NCBI RefSeq assembly: GCF_007858255.1
Contig: NZ_VFEU01000009.1
Location: 124,001 to 188,000 of the forward strand
Length of the DNA: 64,000 nt
Origin: Pseudomonas rhodesiae
Lineage (GTDB): Bacteria; Pseudomonadota; Gammaproteobacteria; Pseudomonadales; Pseudomonadaceae
Direction of reading: 5' to 3'
Shown: in pieces, positions 54,678 through 64,000 of the stretch
Layout: each line of letters begins with the position of its first letter
How positions within the stretch are numbered: the first letter of the stretch is position 1
Notes under the pieces: model-generated
What the model was told of the DNA's origin: nothing
Seen by the model: only the letters and a program-made list of their open reading frames with translations
Databases searched by the model: none
Translations under genes and position numbers: made by a program

Positions 54678-54704
54678 TTCAATTTTGCGGCGTCTGGCCG
54701 ATAG
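54678..54704 (+). promoter_or_regulatory. FliA (sigma-28)-like promoter of the chemoreceptor gene
   Basis: TTCAATTT-N11-GCCGATAG matches the sigma-28 pattern TAAAGTTT-N11-GCCGATAA (5 of 8 and 7 of 8) with exact spacing, about 40 bases before the MCP start codon. Chemoreceptor genes are commonly under FliA. Confidence 0.55.
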
Positions 54705-54745
54705 CTTGTAAGAACTGCTCGCTTTCCTCCTTATGAGTACGCCCC

Positions 54746-56365
54746 ATGCGCCTGAGAAACCTGAACCTTGCCCCCCGTGCCACGTTGTTTTTTTCCGCGA
54801 TCATCGCCTTAGTGCTGGTACTCGGCGTAATTGCCATTCTGCAAATGGGCAAGCTGCGTGACTCGGAAAAGGATGTGGAACTCAATTGGATGGCGAGCAT
54901 CCGCCAAACCGCTCTGATGAACTCGACGGTATTGCGCCTGCGCCTGGAAACCCAGCGGGCCGTGGCCGACCCTGAAACGATTCAGAAGACGCTGGCGGAT
55001 TTTCCGGGCTATCGCAAAGCATTCAGCGATGCGATATCCGACTATGAGCAGCTCATTGGAAGCGATCAGGAGCGTGTCCTGTTCACGGCCGTGAAAGCCT
55101 CAGCTGAAGGTTATTCCAAACAGCTCGACGCGCTGGAGCCGCTGCTTAAGCAGGGTGACACCGCTGGCGTCGTCAAATTGGTCGCCAGCGGCATCCGCCC
55201 GCTGACCAATGCCATGGAAGGCCAGATCAAGGCCCTGACCGACTTCAACAACGAAGGTGCAGCGAAAGCCGGCCAAACCGCCACGGACACCTTCAACGCC
55301 GGCACCTGGCTGGTAATTGGCTTGATCGCACTGGTGATCGCGATGACCGCCGGCCTGGCGTTCCTGCTGACCCGCAGCATCACCTCGCCCATTGGCGATG
55401 CCCTGTCGGTGGCCGAACGTATTGCTAACAGTGACCTGTCCAAAGAAGTCAGTGTGCATGGCACGGATGAAGCCGGTCGACTGTTGAAAGCGCTGGCGCA
55501 GATGCAGACCAACCTGCGCAACACCATCCTGCAGATTTCCGACTCGTCCGCCCAGCTGGCTGCGGCCTCCGAAGAAATGACCGCCGTCACCGAACAGTCC
55601 AGCCGTGGCCTGGTATCGCAAAACGATGAAGTCAATCAGGCGGCCACCGCTGTTACCGAAATGAGCGCGGCCGTGGATGAAGTGGCGCGCAACGCCGAAT
55701 CCGCCGCCCAGGAATCCAAACGCAGCCAGGGCTTTACCGAAGTGGGCCTGGAGCGTGTCACGCAGACGCTGCGCTCCATCGAAAAACTGTCGGGTAATGT
55801 GGAAAACACCAGCGAGCAGATCCAGGGCCTGTCCAACCGCGCCCAGAGCATCAGTAAAGTGGTGGAAGTAATCCGCGCCATTGCCGAACAGACCAACCTG
55901 CTGGCCCTTAACGCCGCTATCGAAGCCGCGCGTGCCGGTGAGCAAGGCCGTGGTTTCGCGGTGGTTGCCGATGAGGTCCGCGCGCTGGCGCACCGTACCC
56001 AGGTGTCGACCCAGGAGATCGAGCAGATGATCGCCGCGATCCAGAACGAATCCGACGACGCGGTCAAGGCCATGGGCACCAGCAAGGAACTGGCCACCGT
56101 ATCTCTCGGCGTGGCCCAGGAAGCCAGCAGTTCGCTGGATCAGATTGCAGCGGCGATTATCCAGATCAACGAACGCAATATGCTGATCGCCACCGCTTCG
56201 GAAGAGCAATCCCACGTCGCGCGTGAAGTGGACCGCAACCTGGTGAGCATCCGCGAACTGGCCACCCAAAGCGCCGCTGGTGCAAGCCAGACGGCCTGCG
56301 CCTGTGGCGAGATGTCGAAGCTGGCGGCGAACCTGAACCAGTTGGTCAATCGCTTCGTGGTCTGA
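54746..56365 (+). CDS. Methyl-accepting chemotaxis protein
   Basis: A 539-residue chemoreceptor: helix 1 at about 12-32, a periplasmic four-helix-bundle ligand domain (about 33-185, 4HB_MCP type), helix 2 at about 187-208, HAMP, and a cytoplasmic signalling domain whose tip carries the invariant [21 protein letters not shown]. It is typical of PcaY/PctA-era Pseudomonas 4HB receptors for small acids or amino acids; the ligand is not readable. The C-terminus ([13 protein letters not shown]) has two Cys in place of the usual Ser/Ala. Confidence 0.92.
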   Translation: MRLRNLNLAPRATLFFSAIIALVLVLGVIAILQMGKLRDSEKDVELNWMASIRQTALMNSTVLRLRLETQRAVADPETIQKTLADFPGYRKAFSDAISDYEQLIGSDQERVLFTAVKASAEGYSKQLDALEPLLKQGDTAGVVKLVASGIRPLTNAMEGQIKALTDFNNEGAAKAGQTATDTFNAGTWLVIGLIALVIAMTAGLAFLLTRSITSPIGDALSVAERIANSDLSKEVSVHGTDEAGRLLKALAQMQTNLRNTILQISDSSAQLAAASEEMTAVTEQSSRGLVSQNDEVNQAATAVTEMSAAVDEVARNAESAAQESKRSQGFTEVGLERVTQTLRSIEKLSGNVENTSEQIQGLSNRAQSISKVVEVIRAIAEQTNLLALNAAIEAARAGEQGRGFAVVADEVRALAHRTQVSTQEIEQMIAAIQNESDDAVKAMGTSKELATVSLGVAQEASSSLDQIAAAIIQINERNMLIATASEEQSHVAREVDRNLVSIRELATQSAAGASQTACACGEMSKLAANLNQLVNRFVV

Positions 56366-56419
56366 TGCCCTCCGGAAGACCCCATCGGCCCGACGCTTGC
56401 GGGCCCATTGGGCATTTTT
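56365..56419 (+). terminator. Stem-loop after the chemoreceptor gene
   Basis: ATGCCC (56365-56370) and GGGCAT (56410-56415) pair as an outer stem around an inner GCCCG/CGGGC stem, followed by TTTTT. The outer arm begins at the end of the coding sequence. Confidence 0.6.
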
Positions 56420-56433
56420 GCGGTGAGCGGGAA

Positions 56434-56521
56434 TGTGGGAGGGGGCTTGCCCCCGATAGCACTGGTGAGTCAGCCCCTCTGCCACTGACACACCGCCATC
56501 GGGGGCAAGCCCCCTCCCACT
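56434..56521. repeat. REP doublet (REPIN)
   Basis: Two inverted copies of a palindromic unit (TGTGGGAGGGGGCTTGCCCC and its complement GGGGCAAGCCCCCTCCCAC) flank a 34-base middle (56461-56494). This is the P. fluorescens-type REP sequence in REPIN arrangement. Such elements are mobilised by a RAYT transposase elsewhere in the genome; none is in this window. It sits between the chemoreceptor and treS 3' ends. Confidence 0.88.
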
Positions 56522-56613
56522 TTTGATACCCATTGCCTGGGCTGGATCAACTGAGCCTTAGCTGACTGGCATCAGGGCAAGCCCCGCGCTGAGACGCGAA
56601 GCGACGCCCTCTC

Positions 56614-58677
56614 CTACATCGGCGTGCTGCTCACCACCCGCAACGCCAGGCCCTCGTAAGCATCCAGGGTGATGGTAAAGGCCCCGTCTTCGGTCAGGTC
56701 GCCTTCGACCCGCTCATTAATAATGTCCACCACCGGGCCCGGCGCAATGTTGGGCAGGTGCAAGGTTTCGGTGATGGGCGTGGCGCCGAAGTTCAGCGCG
56801 GTGATTTGCGTGCCCTTACCCGCCGGCAGTTCGTGGACCATGATCAGCAACCCTGGATGCTCCACATCCGGGACCAGAGTCTGGCGGCTGGCGGCAATGT
56901 CATAAGCGCGGCGCACGGCGAGAATTTTCTGCAGTTGCGAGGCGAATGACTGCGGGTCTTGCAATTGCTGGTTCAGGCTGCCGTATAGACTCTTTGAGCG
57001 CGGCATCAGGCCGGCGGACAGTTGCGCTTCCGGGTTCAGGTCTACCAGGTCGTAGGCGCCGCGATGAATCCAGCGCGTGTCGCCGTCCTGCATCAGGTGC
57101 GCCACCTCATCCGCCGCCAGCGGCAGCGCGCCCACCAAATCCCAACCGGACAACGCAAACACCCCAGGCTGCATGGCGTTGTACATGACCAGCAACAGGT
57201 GGATCTGCTGGATCTGCTGAATATCCGCCGCCGTGATGGCGTCCAGGTCACGAATACCCAGCGCCGCCGTGATGATACTGACGGTGGTGCAGGACACCCC
57301 GTTGGTCACGAATTTGAGGTTGTACGGCGCATGTTCGCCGGTCAGACGCTCGTACATCTGCTCGCGGATGTGCTCGCGCAGGATATTGCCGGGAAAGGTC
57401 TGGCCCTGATAGAGGAAGCTGTCATGGGCATGCAGGGTCCAGAAGTGCACCAGCTCCAGGGTCAGTTCATCGTGGTTTTGCAGGGCGTGGATCAGCGAGC
57501 CGGGGTCGATGCCCTGGCGGTGCATTTCGCGCAGCATCAAGCGCAGGAATTCGGCATCCCCCATCAACAGGGCGTGCTGGTACGCCGGCCGGGTGATGAA
57601 GTCATAGGACAGGTCGGCGCCGCCGTGGGACATGGAGGCGATGTCATCCACGGTGAGGTTCAACTCCTGGAAGCTGAAACCGCCGGCCTTGCGAATCGCG
57701 CCACCGATCAGCTGGTTACCGGTGATCGACAGCGGGTGGCTTTCGGACCATGCGCCGCCCTCAAGCTTGCGCTCCACACCGAGAAAACCGTTGGCGTCCA
57801 GGCGCAGAATCTTCGCGCCCATCACGTCGATGGCATGCAGCGCATCACCGATGATCATTTGCTGCGCGGCAAACGAAGGGTCGAGCCAGTTGAGCGATGG
57901 CTGGCCTTCCTTGAAGTAATGCAGGTACACCCAGCGGCGCGGCTTGCCGTCGACGCCGACCACCACCGGGGTGGCGCTCCAATCGGTTTCCTTGACGCCA
58001 GGCTCGAAGAAAATCACTCGCTGTAACTGGCCGACGATGTAGTGCTTGTCGCGCAGCGCGTCCACCTGCAATGGGCTGAGGTTCTGCGCGTCGCGCCCCT
58101 CGGCCACGTCGGGCAGCAATGGCCAGTCGTCCTCGCGGATTTCCACCATGTGGTAGAGGCCGGGGTAATCCTCGTAAGCCATCTCGGCCAGGCGGAAGTC
58201 CGCGCCTTTGCCGGTGTGGGACGGGATCACGTCATCGATAATCACCGCGTTATGGGCAGCGGCCATGCGTGTCAGCGCCTGCAATTGCGCCTCGGTGCCC
58301 AGCTGTGGGTCGATCTCGAAACTGATGCGGTCGAAATTGCCGTCGATGGTCGGCGTGTGTCGCGTACCGTTAAGGCCACCGGACTTTTTCAACGGGCCGT
58401 TATGAATGCCCTGGATGCCGATTTTCGACAAGGCGTGCCACAGGCTTTCATCCCCCAGCGCCTCCAGGACCGTGCCGCCGTCGCGGGTCACGATGGACGC
58501 CGGGTACGCGGTAAACCACACCGAAGACAGCGCCGACGCATCCCGCGGCCGCGTCTGCGCGTACGGCTGCTGCCACATCCGACCCTGCCCCGAATAGAGC
58601 TTGGCGCGCTGACGCGCCGCGTGCAGCATCGATTGTTCCACCAGCCAGTTCACATGGGTGTTGTCCGCCGCCGTCAT
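56614..58677 (-). CDS. treS: Trehalose synthase (maltose alpha-D-glucosyltransferase)
   Basis: The 687-residue GH13-type enzyme interconverts maltose and trehalose. Its length and sequence match the Pseudomonas-type TreS of about 690 residues (e.g. [39 protein letters not shown]). Catalytic acids of the barrel are visible: nucleophile Asp in [10 protein letters not shown], acid Glu in SFQELNLTV, and Asp in QNHDEL. This makes trehalose as osmoprotectant from maltose or glycogen. ATG 58677 gives the family start. The AraC gene upstream, on the same strand, may regulate it. Confidence 0.88.
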   Translation of the reverse strand: MTAADNTHVNWLVEQSMLHAARQRAKLYSGQGRMWQQPYAQTRPRDASALSSVWFTAYPASIVTRDGGTVLEALGDESLWHALSKIGIQGIHNGPLKKSGGLNGTRHTPTIDGNFDRISFEIDPQLGTEAQLQALTRMAAAHNAVIIDDVIPSHTGKGADFRLAEMAYEDYPGLYHMVEIREDDWPLLPDVAEGRDAQNLSPLQVDALRDKHYIVGQLQRVIFFEPGVKETDWSATPVVVGVDGKPRRWVYLHYFKEGQPSLNWLDPSFAAQQMIIGDALHAIDVMGAKILRLDANGFLGVERKLEGGAWSESHPLSITGNQLIGGAIRKAGGFSFQELNLTVDDIASMSHGGADLSYDFITRPAYQHALLMGDAEFLRLMLREMHRQGIDPGSLIHALQNHDELTLELVHFWTLHAHDSFLYQGQTFPGNILREHIREQMYERLTGEHAPYNLKFVTNGVSCTTVSIITAALGIRDLDAITAADIQQIQQIHLLLVMYNAMQPGVFALSGWDLVGALPLAADEVAHLMQDGDTRWIHRGAYDLVDLNPEAQLSAGLMPRSKSLYGSLNQQLQDPQSFASQLQKILAVRRAYDIAASRQTLVPDVEHPGLLIMVHELPAGKGTQITALNFGATPITETLHLPNIAPGPVVDIINERVEGDLTEDGAFTITLDAYEGLALRVVSSTPM

Positions 58678-58752
58678 AAGCTTGATACCTGTCGTCGTAA
58701 AAAGTGACTCGTAAGCATATGAGGGGCACGGGCGCCATTCGTTGCATTGCAA

Positions 58753-59541
58753 TCACGCCAACGCGGGCCCTCCCCCCGTCGCCTGACGGTACTGGCGCGG
58801 CGTAAACCCCGTGGACGCCTTGAACTGCCGGGTAAACGCGCTGTGGTCGGTATAGCCGCACTGCAAGGCGACCTCGGTGATCGGCAGTTCGCTGTGCAGC
58901 AAGCGGTGGGCGTGTTCCAAGCGTACTTTCTGGATCATTTGGCGCGGCGTCAGGTTGAAGACGCGCTTGCAGTAACGCTCCAACTGCGCCACGGAAATGC
59001 CGGCGATGTGCGTCAGCTCACCGAGGGTGACGCGGCGGTTGAAGTGGCGGCGAATATGCTCATCGACGGCGGCCAGGCGCTGATAGGCCGGGTGGATTTC
59101 GCTGGCCGATTGCAGGTCCACCGAGATACCGGCCAGGCCGATAATCGCGCCCCCACGGTTGTACAGCGGCCATTTGTGGGTCAAGCACCACCCCGGTTCG
59201 CGGCTGCCGTACAGGTGCAGTTCGAGTTGATCTGCCAGCACCAAGCCCTCCTCCAGCACCCGTCGATCCTGCTCGGTATAGCCCGGCCCCAGTTGGGCGG
59301 GGAACACCTCGGCGCTGGTCTTGCCCAGCAGCGGTTGCAGCTGTTTGAGGCCGCAGCGCTGCACCAACGTGCGGTTGGCCAGGGCGTAGCGAGCTTGCAT
59401 ATCCTTGATGAAAATCGCGGCGTTGGGGATCACATCCAGCATCGGCAGCAACTGCGCGACGGCGCTTACCAGCTGTTCGAGGCTGTCGGGGCGAGCGGCT
59501 GCCTCACCCTGGCAAAGGCCCGCAAATACGCTGTGCAGCAT
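58753..59541 (-). CDS. PAS-containing AraC-family regulator
   Basis: The 262-residue protein has an N-terminal PAS-like domain (about 30-130, LDVIPNAAIFIKDMQARYALANR...) and a C-terminal AraC helix-turn-helix pair (ITEVALQCGYTDHSAFTRQFKASTGFTPRQYRQ). The same PAS-AraC arrangement is seen in amino acid or hydroxyproline regulators. The ATG at 59541 follows GGGGAGAC; the open frame extends further but without a good ribosome site. It sits between treS and the divergent hydroxyproline operon and may control either, the latter being more likely by position. Confidence 0.82.
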   Translation of the reverse strand: MLHSVFAGLCQGEAAARPDSLEQLVSAVAQLLPMLDVIPNAAIFIKDMQARYALANRTLVQRCGLKQLQPLLGKTSAEVFPAQLGPGYTEQDRRVLEEGLVLADQLELHLYGSREPGWCLTHKWPLYNRGGAIIGLAGISVDLQSASEIHPAYQRLAAVDEHIRRHFNRRVTLGELTHIAGISVAQLERYCKRVFNLTPRQMIQKVRLEHAHRLLHSELPITEVALQCGYTDHSAFTRQFKASTGFTPRQYRQATGGGPALA

Positions 59542-59704
59542 GATCGTCTCCCCGGTTGAGCCTTTTCGCGTAGCAGATTGCATGATGCCCGCCGCACTGT
59601 CGAGCCAGGTCAAACTGTGCCGATTTCGTCATTGATGGCCGCGTAAACCATCAATCGCCTGTGCCTCGGTGAGTTCACTGTAGGGCCGTGGATGGCGCTC
59701 CAGT

Positions 59705-59821
59705 AACCCACAGCGCACCGACCCGATTGCGTTGATCTTTTCGGCGCTACTGTCCACCGCCCTCTACGTGCTGCTGGGAACCGCGTTCTTTCGGCGGCAA
59801 CTGATCCCGGCCACTCATTGA
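59705..59821 (+). pseudogene. Remnant of a membrane protein C-terminus
   Basis: A 38-codon open frame with no start codon reads NPQRTDPIALIFSALLSTAL, then a continuing hydrophobic helix (YVLLGTAFF) and a basic end (RRQLIPATH) before a TGA that overlaps the ribosome site region of the hydroxyproline epimerase gene. The helix plus basic tail looks like the end of a permease, perhaps a lost hydroxyproline transporter, left as a scar. Chance cannot be excluded for this length. Confidence 0.45.
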
Positions 59822-59833
59822 TTGGAGCGTCTG

Positions 59834-60760
59834 ATGAAACGATTGCATGTGATCGACTCCCACACCGGCGGCGAACCCACGCGCCTGATCCTCAGCGGCT
59901 TTCCAGCCCTGAGCGGCGGCAGCATTGCCGCGCAGCTGGATGGCTTGCGCAACGAACACGATCAGTGGCGCCGCGCCTGCCTGTTGGAGCCCCGTGGCAA
60001 CGACGTACTGGTCGGCGCGCTGTACTGCGAACCGGTCACAGCGGGCGCCACCTGTGGGGTGATCTTCTTCAATAACGCCGGCTACCTGGGCATGTGTGGT
60101 CACGGCACCATCGGCTTGGTCGCCTCGCTGCATCATTTGGGGCATATCGCACCGGGAGTGCACATGATTGACACGCCGGTGGGCCCGGTGGACGCGACGC
60201 TGCACGAGGACGGCGCGGTCACCCTGCGCAACGTACCGGCCTACCGTTTTCGCCACCAGGTGGCGGTGGATGTGCCCGGCCACGGCGTGGTCAAGGGCGA
60301 TATCGCTTGGGGCGGTAACTGGTTTTTCCTGGTCTCCGAGCATGGCAAGTCGTTGGAGATGAACAACGTCGACGCCCTCACCGAGTACACCTGGGCGATG
60401 CTCAAGGCCCTGAAAAACCAGGGTATCCATGGCGCCGATGGCGCGCTGATCGACCATATCGAACTGTTCGCCAGCGATCCCGACGCCGATAGCCGCAACT
60501 TCGTGATGTGCCCCGGCAAAGCCTACGACCGCTCGCCCTGCGGCACTGGCACCAGCGCCAAACTCGCGTGCCTGGCCGCCGATGGAACACTCGCGCCCGG
60601 CCAGACATGGACCCAGGCCAGCATCACCGGCAGCCAGTTCACGGGCCATTACGAATGGGACGGCGAGCGGGTCATCCCCTTCATTACCGGCCGCGCCTAT
60701 ATGACCGCCGACAGCGTGCTGCTGATCGACGAGCAAGACCCTTTCGCCTGGGGCATTTAA
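59834..60760 (+). CDS. 4-Hydroxyproline 2-epimerase
   Basis: The 308-residue proline-racemase-family enzyme converts trans-4-hydroxy-L-proline to cis-4-hydroxy-D-proline. The two catalytic Cys are present: C88 (YLGMCGHGT) and C236 (SPCGTGTSA), with the early motif [16 protein letters not shown] Cys/Cys pair favours epimerase activity. The ATG at 59834 follows TTGGAGCG. It is first of three catabolic genes in the same direction. Confidence 0.93.
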   Translation: MKRLHVIDSHTGGEPTRLILSGFPALSGGSIAAQLDGLRNEHDQWRRACLLEPRGNDVLVGALYCEPVTAGATCGVIFFNNAGYLGMCGHGTIGLVASLHHLGHIAPGVHMIDTPVGPVDATLHEDGAVTLRNVPAYRFRHQVAVDVPGHGVVKGDIAWGGNWFFLVSEHGKSLEMNNVDALTEYTWAMLKALKNQGIHGADGALIDHIELFASDPDADSRNFVMCPGKAYDRSPCGTGTSAKLACLAADGTLAPGQTWTQASITGSQFTGHYEWDGERVIPFITGRAYMTADSVLLIDEQDPFAWGI

Positions 60761-60793
60761 GCCCACCCCCATTTGACTTGAAGGAGTACGACC

Positions 60794-61741
60794 ATGAGCG
60801 ACAGCGTTTTCGCCGGCTGCATCCCGGCCCTGATGACCCCTTGCACCGCCCAGCGCCAACCGGACTTCGATGCGCTGGTCGCCAAGGGCCGCGAACTGAT
60901 CGAAGCCGGCATGAGCGCTGTGGTGTACTGCGGTTCCATGGGCGACTGGCCGCTGCTCACCGAAGCCCAACGCCAGGAAGGTGTGGCGCGGTTGGTAGCG
61001 GCTGGCGTGCCGACCATTGTCGGTACGGGGGCGGTTAATAGCCGTGAAGCGGTGTCCCACGCCGCCCATGCTGCCAAGGTCGGCGCCCATGGCCTGATGG
61101 TGATTCCTCGGGTGCTGTCCCGTGGTGCGTCCGTCACCGCACAAAAGGCGCACTTCGCGGCCATCCTCAATGCCGCGCCGGAGCTGCCGGCGGTGATCTA
61201 CAACAGCCCCTACTACGGCTTCGCCACCCGCGCCGAGCTGTTCTTCGAACTGCGCCGCGAGCACCCGAATCTCATTGGCTTCAAGGAATTCGGTGGTGGC
61301 GCCGACCTGCGCTACGCCGCCGAACACATCACCTCCCAGGACGATAGCGTGACCCTGATGGTGGGTGTGGACACCCAGGTGGTGCACGGTTTCGTCAACT
61401 GCAACGCCACCGGCGCCATCACCGGTGTGGGCAATGCCCTGCCGCGGGAAGTGCTGCACTTGGTGACGCTGAGCCAGCAGGCGGCCAAGGGCGATGCCAA
61501 GGCGCGACGCCTGGCCCGCGAACTGGAAAGCGCGCTGGCGGTGTTGTCATCATTCGATGAAGGCTGCGACCTGGTGCTGTACTACAAATACTTGATGGTG
61601 CTCAACGGCGACAAAGGCTACGACCTGCACTTCAATGCGACCGACGTGCTCAGTGACGCCCAGCGGCGTTATGCCGAGCAGCAGTTCGCGTTGTTCCGCC
61701 AGTGGTACGCCAACTGGTCGGCGGAGCAGCATTGTGCCTGA
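60794..61741 (+). CDS. Pyrroline-4-hydroxy-2-carboxylate deaminase (DapA-like)
   Basis: The 315-residue protein belongs to the DHDPS/N-acetylneuraminate lyase family, with the Schiff-base K164 (IGFKEFGGGAD) and the early GCIPALMTPC and YCGSMGDWPLLT motifs. In hydroxyproline operons this enzyme deaminates delta-1-pyrroline-4-hydroxy-2-carboxylate to alpha-ketoglutarate semialdehyde. It follows the epimerase by 33 bases with AAGGAG before its ATG. Confidence 0.88.
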   Translation: MSDSVFAGCIPALMTPCTAQRQPDFDALVAKGRELIEAGMSAVVYCGSMGDWPLLTEAQRQEGVARLVAAGVPTIVGTGAVNSREAVSHAAHAAKVGAHGLMVIPRVLSRGASVTAQKAHFAAILNAAPELPAVIYNSPYYGFATRAELFFELRREHPNLIGFKEFGGGADLRYAAEHITSQDDSVTLMVGVDTQVVHGFVNCNATGAITGVGNALPREVLHLVTLSQQAAKGDAKARRLARELESALAVLSSFDEGCDLVLYYKYLMVLNGDKGYDLHFNATDVLSDAQRRYAEQQFALFRQWYANWSAEQHCA

Positions 61742-61826
61742 GTGCGTACGCGCCGCCGTGATCGCCGCGATGGTCAACCGGCGCAACGTGAAAGCCTTGG
61801 CCGACGCACAGAGAGAGGCATAGCCG

Positions 61827-63077
61827 ATGAGCCGTAGGGATATCGTGGTGGTCGGCGCCGGCATTATCGGCGTGGCTTGCGCGTTGCAGCTGGCGCGCCA
61901 GGGCCGCCAGGTGGTGGTCATCGATTCGCAAGCCCCGGGCATGGGCGCCTCCTATGGCAACGCCGGGCACCTGGCCACCGAGCAGGTATTCCCGATCGCC
62001 GACTATTCGATTCTCAAGCGCCTGCCCGCCATGCTGATGGACCCCATGGGCCCGCTACGCCTGGACTGGCGCTACCTGCCCCGCGCCCTGCCCTGGTTTA
62101 CGCGTCTGCTGCTCAACCTGCGCGCGGCGCCTTACCAGCGCACGGTGGCCGGCCTTCGTGCGCTTAACGAGCAAAGCCTGGGCGCCTGGCAACGCTTGCT
62201 GGCCAGCCTGGATCGGCCACAGCTGATGCGCCAGAACGGCTCACTCCTGGTGTTCGAACGGGCCGAGTCGCGGGCGGATATCCAGGGGTTGCAGCACCGC
62301 ATGCAGCAGCAAAACGTGCCGGTGGAGTACTGGTCTGCCGAGGCGATTCGCGCGGCGGCGCCGCAGTTGAGCGAACGCCTACAAGGGGGGCTGTTCTTCC
62401 CGGCCACCGGGCACTTTGTCGACCCGTTCCACGTGGTGGGCGAACTGGTCTGCGCCGCTGAAGCTGCAGGCGTACAGTTTCTTCGGCGTCGCGTGGTCAG
62501 CGGGCAAGTCGATGCCGAGGGCGTCTGCCTGTTCACCGAACACGCGCCGCTACTGGCGCGTCAGGTGCTGATCGCCTGCGGCGCGCATTCGGCGGCGCTG
62601 ACAGCGACCCTGACCGGTAAAGCCATCCCGCTGGACACCGAACGCGGCTACCACCTGATGCTGCCCCATGAGCATCAGCGCCTGCCGTTCGCCGTGACCT
62701 CCCTGGAGCGCAAATTCATCATGACCCCCATGACCGGCGGCCTGCGCCTGGCTGGTACGGTGGAGTTCGCCGGGCTCGGACGCCCCGCCAATATGCAGCG
62801 CGCGTGGCAGTTGCAGCGGTTAAGCCATGGGCTGTTCCGCGAAGAACTGGACGCCAGGGACGCCACGCCGTGGATGGGCTTTCGACCGTCGCTACCCGAC
62901 TCGCTACCGATCATCGATCGGGTGGCCGACGACAAGGTACTCCTGGCCTTCGGGCATCAGCACCTGGGCTTGACCCAGGCAGCGATTACGGCAGAGATGG
63001 TCGCCGGATTGGCGGCAGACGGGCCAATGCCAGCAGGGTTGCCGGCACTGGCGCCTTATCGGCTGGAGCGTTTTTAG
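61827..63077 (+). CDS. FAD-dependent D-hydroxyproline dehydrogenase (DAO family)
   Basis: The 416-residue FAD enzyme has the dinucleotide start IVVVGAGIIGVACALQLARQG and conserved DSQAPGMGASYGNAGHLAT. It fits the single-subunit DAO-type D-hydroxyproline dehydrogenase that oxidises cis-4-hydroxy-D-proline to the pyrroline, passing electrons to the respiratory chain. GAGAGAGGC precedes the ATG. The last step, alpha-ketoglutarate semialdehyde dehydrogenase, is not in the window. Confidence 0.88.
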   Translation: MSRRDIVVVGAGIIGVACALQLARQGRQVVVIDSQAPGMGASYGNAGHLATEQVFPIADYSILKRLPAMLMDPMGPLRLDWRYLPRALPWFTRLLLNLRAAPYQRTVAGLRALNEQSLGAWQRLLASLDRPQLMRQNGSLLVFERAESRADIQGLQHRMQQQNVPVEYWSAEAIRAAAPQLSERLQGGLFFPATGHFVDPFHVVGELVCAAEAAGVQFLRRRVVSGQVDAEGVCLFTEHAPLLARQVLIACGAHSAALTATLTGKAIPLDTERGYHLMLPHEHQRLPFAVTSLERKFIMTPMTGGLRLAGTVEFAGLGRPANMQRAWQLQRLSHGLFREELDARDATPWMGFRPSLPDSLPIIDRVADDKVLLAFGHQHLGLTQAAITAEMVAGLAADGPMPAGLPALAPYRLERF

Positions 63078-63086
63078 CGACGTGTG

Positions 63087-64000
63087 TCAGGCCGCATGAC
63101 CTGCGGCGTTGAACAATCCGTCGGCCATGCCCTGGATCTCATCCGCCATCCATAACCGTCCCAGCCATTCGGAGGGAATCGCCGCTGCCCCGTAATAAGC
63201 ACCGGCCAATTGACCGACTATGGCGGCGGTGGTGTCGGCGTCATCGCCCAGGTTGGCCGCCGCCAGTACCGCATCGGCAAAGCTATCGGTGTGATCAAAG
63301 CACCATAGCGCAGCTTCCAGGGAGGCCACCGAATAGCCCGAGCCGACAATCTCGGCACAGGATTTGTCACGGTACCCGCCTGCCGCAATGGCCTTCACCT
63401 TGGGTGCCATCAACGGTACATCGGCCAACTCCAGCACTTGCGCTTTCGACGCGCCGCCGAGGGCATTACAGATGGCCTGTGCCAGCACCAGGCAGCAGTC
63501 AATGGCTTCCTGGGCGGCGTGGGTGGTGCGGGAACTGTCGACGCTGAAGGTGCGGACGTTTTGCAGGTCCGGGTAATAAAACAACACCACGGGCGCCAGG
63601 CGCATCATCGAGCCGTTGCCGGCCGAATAGGGATCGGTTGAGCCGGCGAACGGGTTGTCGGTGTTCTGGAACAGCGTCAGCGCCTCGCGCACGGTCATGC
63701 CGATATCGAAACAGTCACCGGTCGAACTCAAATAGCCCCACTGCCACCAGTTGAGGTAGCGCCCCATCTGGTCACGGGCATCGAACCCACCTTTTTGCAG
63801 CAGGCTCTCGGCCAGGCACAGAGCCATGGATGTATCGTCCGTCCACTGCCCCGGTTTGAGATTGAACGGCCCGCCGCCGACCATATCGGTGATCGGCGCA
63901 AAACTGCCCCGGCGCTTGAATTCCAGGGTTGTCCCCACAGCATCGCCGCAGGCCAGGCCCAGCAAGCTGCCACGGTAACGGTCCTTCAAGGTGATCGACA
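63087..64000 (-). CDS. ADP-ribosylglycohydrolase family protein, 5' end cut by window
   Basis: The 304 visible residues are a full DraG/ARH-like domain: RYRGSLLGLACGDAVGTTLEF, the Mg ligands in GQWTDDTSMAL, and the second metal site GDDADTTAAIVGQLAGAYYG. It should remove ADP-ribose from proteins or other substrates. Reading back, the codons are ...TG-TCG-ATC-ACC-TTG-AAG, so the start is probably an NTG codon whose first base is just beyond base 64000; TTG at 63989 is a less likely start. Confidence 0.88.
   Translation of the reverse strand, partial: SITLKDRYRGSLLGLACGDAVGTTLEFKRRGSFAPITDMVGGGPFNLKPGQWTDDTSMALCLAESLLQKGGFDARDQMGRYLNWWQWGYLSSTGDCFDIGMTVREALTLFQNTDNPFAGSTDPYSAGNGSMMRLAPVVLFYYPDLQNVRTFSVDSSRTTHAAQEAIDCCLVLAQAICNALGGASKAQVLELADVPLMAPKVKAIAAGGYRDKSCAEIVGSGYSVASLEAALWCFDHTDSFADAVLAAANLGDDADTTAAIVGQLAGAYYGAAAIPSEWLGRLWMADEIQGMADGLFNAAGHAA

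Noticed and set aside
55100..56533. A 477-codon minus-strand frame
   Set aside because: Antisense to the chemoreceptor; its Gly/His/Gln-rich translation is not protein-like.
59747..61459. A 570-codon minus-strand frame
   Set aside because: Antisense to the hydroxyproline epimerase and deaminase genes.

Overview
This 64 kb window is a stretch of chromosome from a Pseudomonas of the fluorescens group. The base composition is high in G+C, with G/C-ending codons. Group-typical genes support this: an MvaT/MvaU-type H-NS analogue, hpd, a gor-galU pair, AhpC/AhpF, a Pseudomonas-type TreS of about 690 residues, and a REP doublet (REPIN) of the kind frequent in this group. No rRNA, tRNA, CRISPR array, prophage or plasmid backbone was found. 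Most of the window is ordinary accessory and housekeeping metabolism, with few mobile signals.

Layout. 1-6.6 kb: the end of a large toxin-like protein with a YopT-like protease triad, a single-domain response regulator, a DUF1254/DUF1214 gene preceded by the decayed 3' end of a relative, a divergent J-domain membrane protein with an exported partner, and a DUF3313 lipoprotein. 6.7-13 kb: an aspartate-type racemase, an AaaT-like acetyltransferase, a DUF1176 protein, then glycerate kinase, a CdaR-type regulator and a divergent anion:cation-symporter-family permease, which look like one sugar-acid/glycerate locus. 13-21 kb: an unknown gene behind a lux-box-like dyad, a LysR/SDR divergent pair, an aldo/keto reductase, a RarD permease, hpd, and a CSS-EAL c-di-GMP phosphodiesterase. 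21-30 kb: the MvaT/MvaU-like gene, DUF4946, gloA, ahpF, ahpC (with an OxyR-like site), a tyrosine recombinase divergent from a KfrA-like coiled-coil protein, gor and galU. 30-36.8 kb: small lipoproteins, a tsdB-tsdA thiosulfate dehydrogenase pair, DUF1883 with a 55-residue gene and alkB, ada, and a nitronate monooxygenase-like enzyme. 36.8-45.4 kb: modABC behind a ModE-like operator, topoisomerase IB, an ABC-F ATPase, a DUF1275 protein, small envelope proteins, and azlCD. 45.5-51 kb: arsRBCH, an AraC regulator with a LysE exporter, a DinB protein, and a GFA-family protein. 51-59.5 kb: a two-component system, a small cluster ending in a six-transmembrane ABC-type protein with no ATPase, a chemoreceptor with a FliA-like promoter, a REPIN, treS and an AraC regulator. 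59.8-64 kb: a hydroxyproline catabolic operon (epimerase, deaminase, dehydrogenase) and an ADP-ribosylglycohydrolase cut by the window edge.

The most unusual unit is the recombinase/KfrA-like pair at 25.3-27.5 kb. A tyrosine recombinase and a KfrA-N coiled-coil protein are divergently transcribed around a short region with two palindromes that both have 9-bp spacers. This is the architecture of the tnpS-tnpT cointegrate-resolution module of Tn4651-type transposons, but no transposase or terminal repeats are seen and the pair sits between core genes. It may be a domesticated resolution system. Other points worth a second look are an Ada protein missing three of its four zinc cysteines, the lux-box-like dyad before an unknown gene, a short leader-like ORF before hpd, and several gene remnants.
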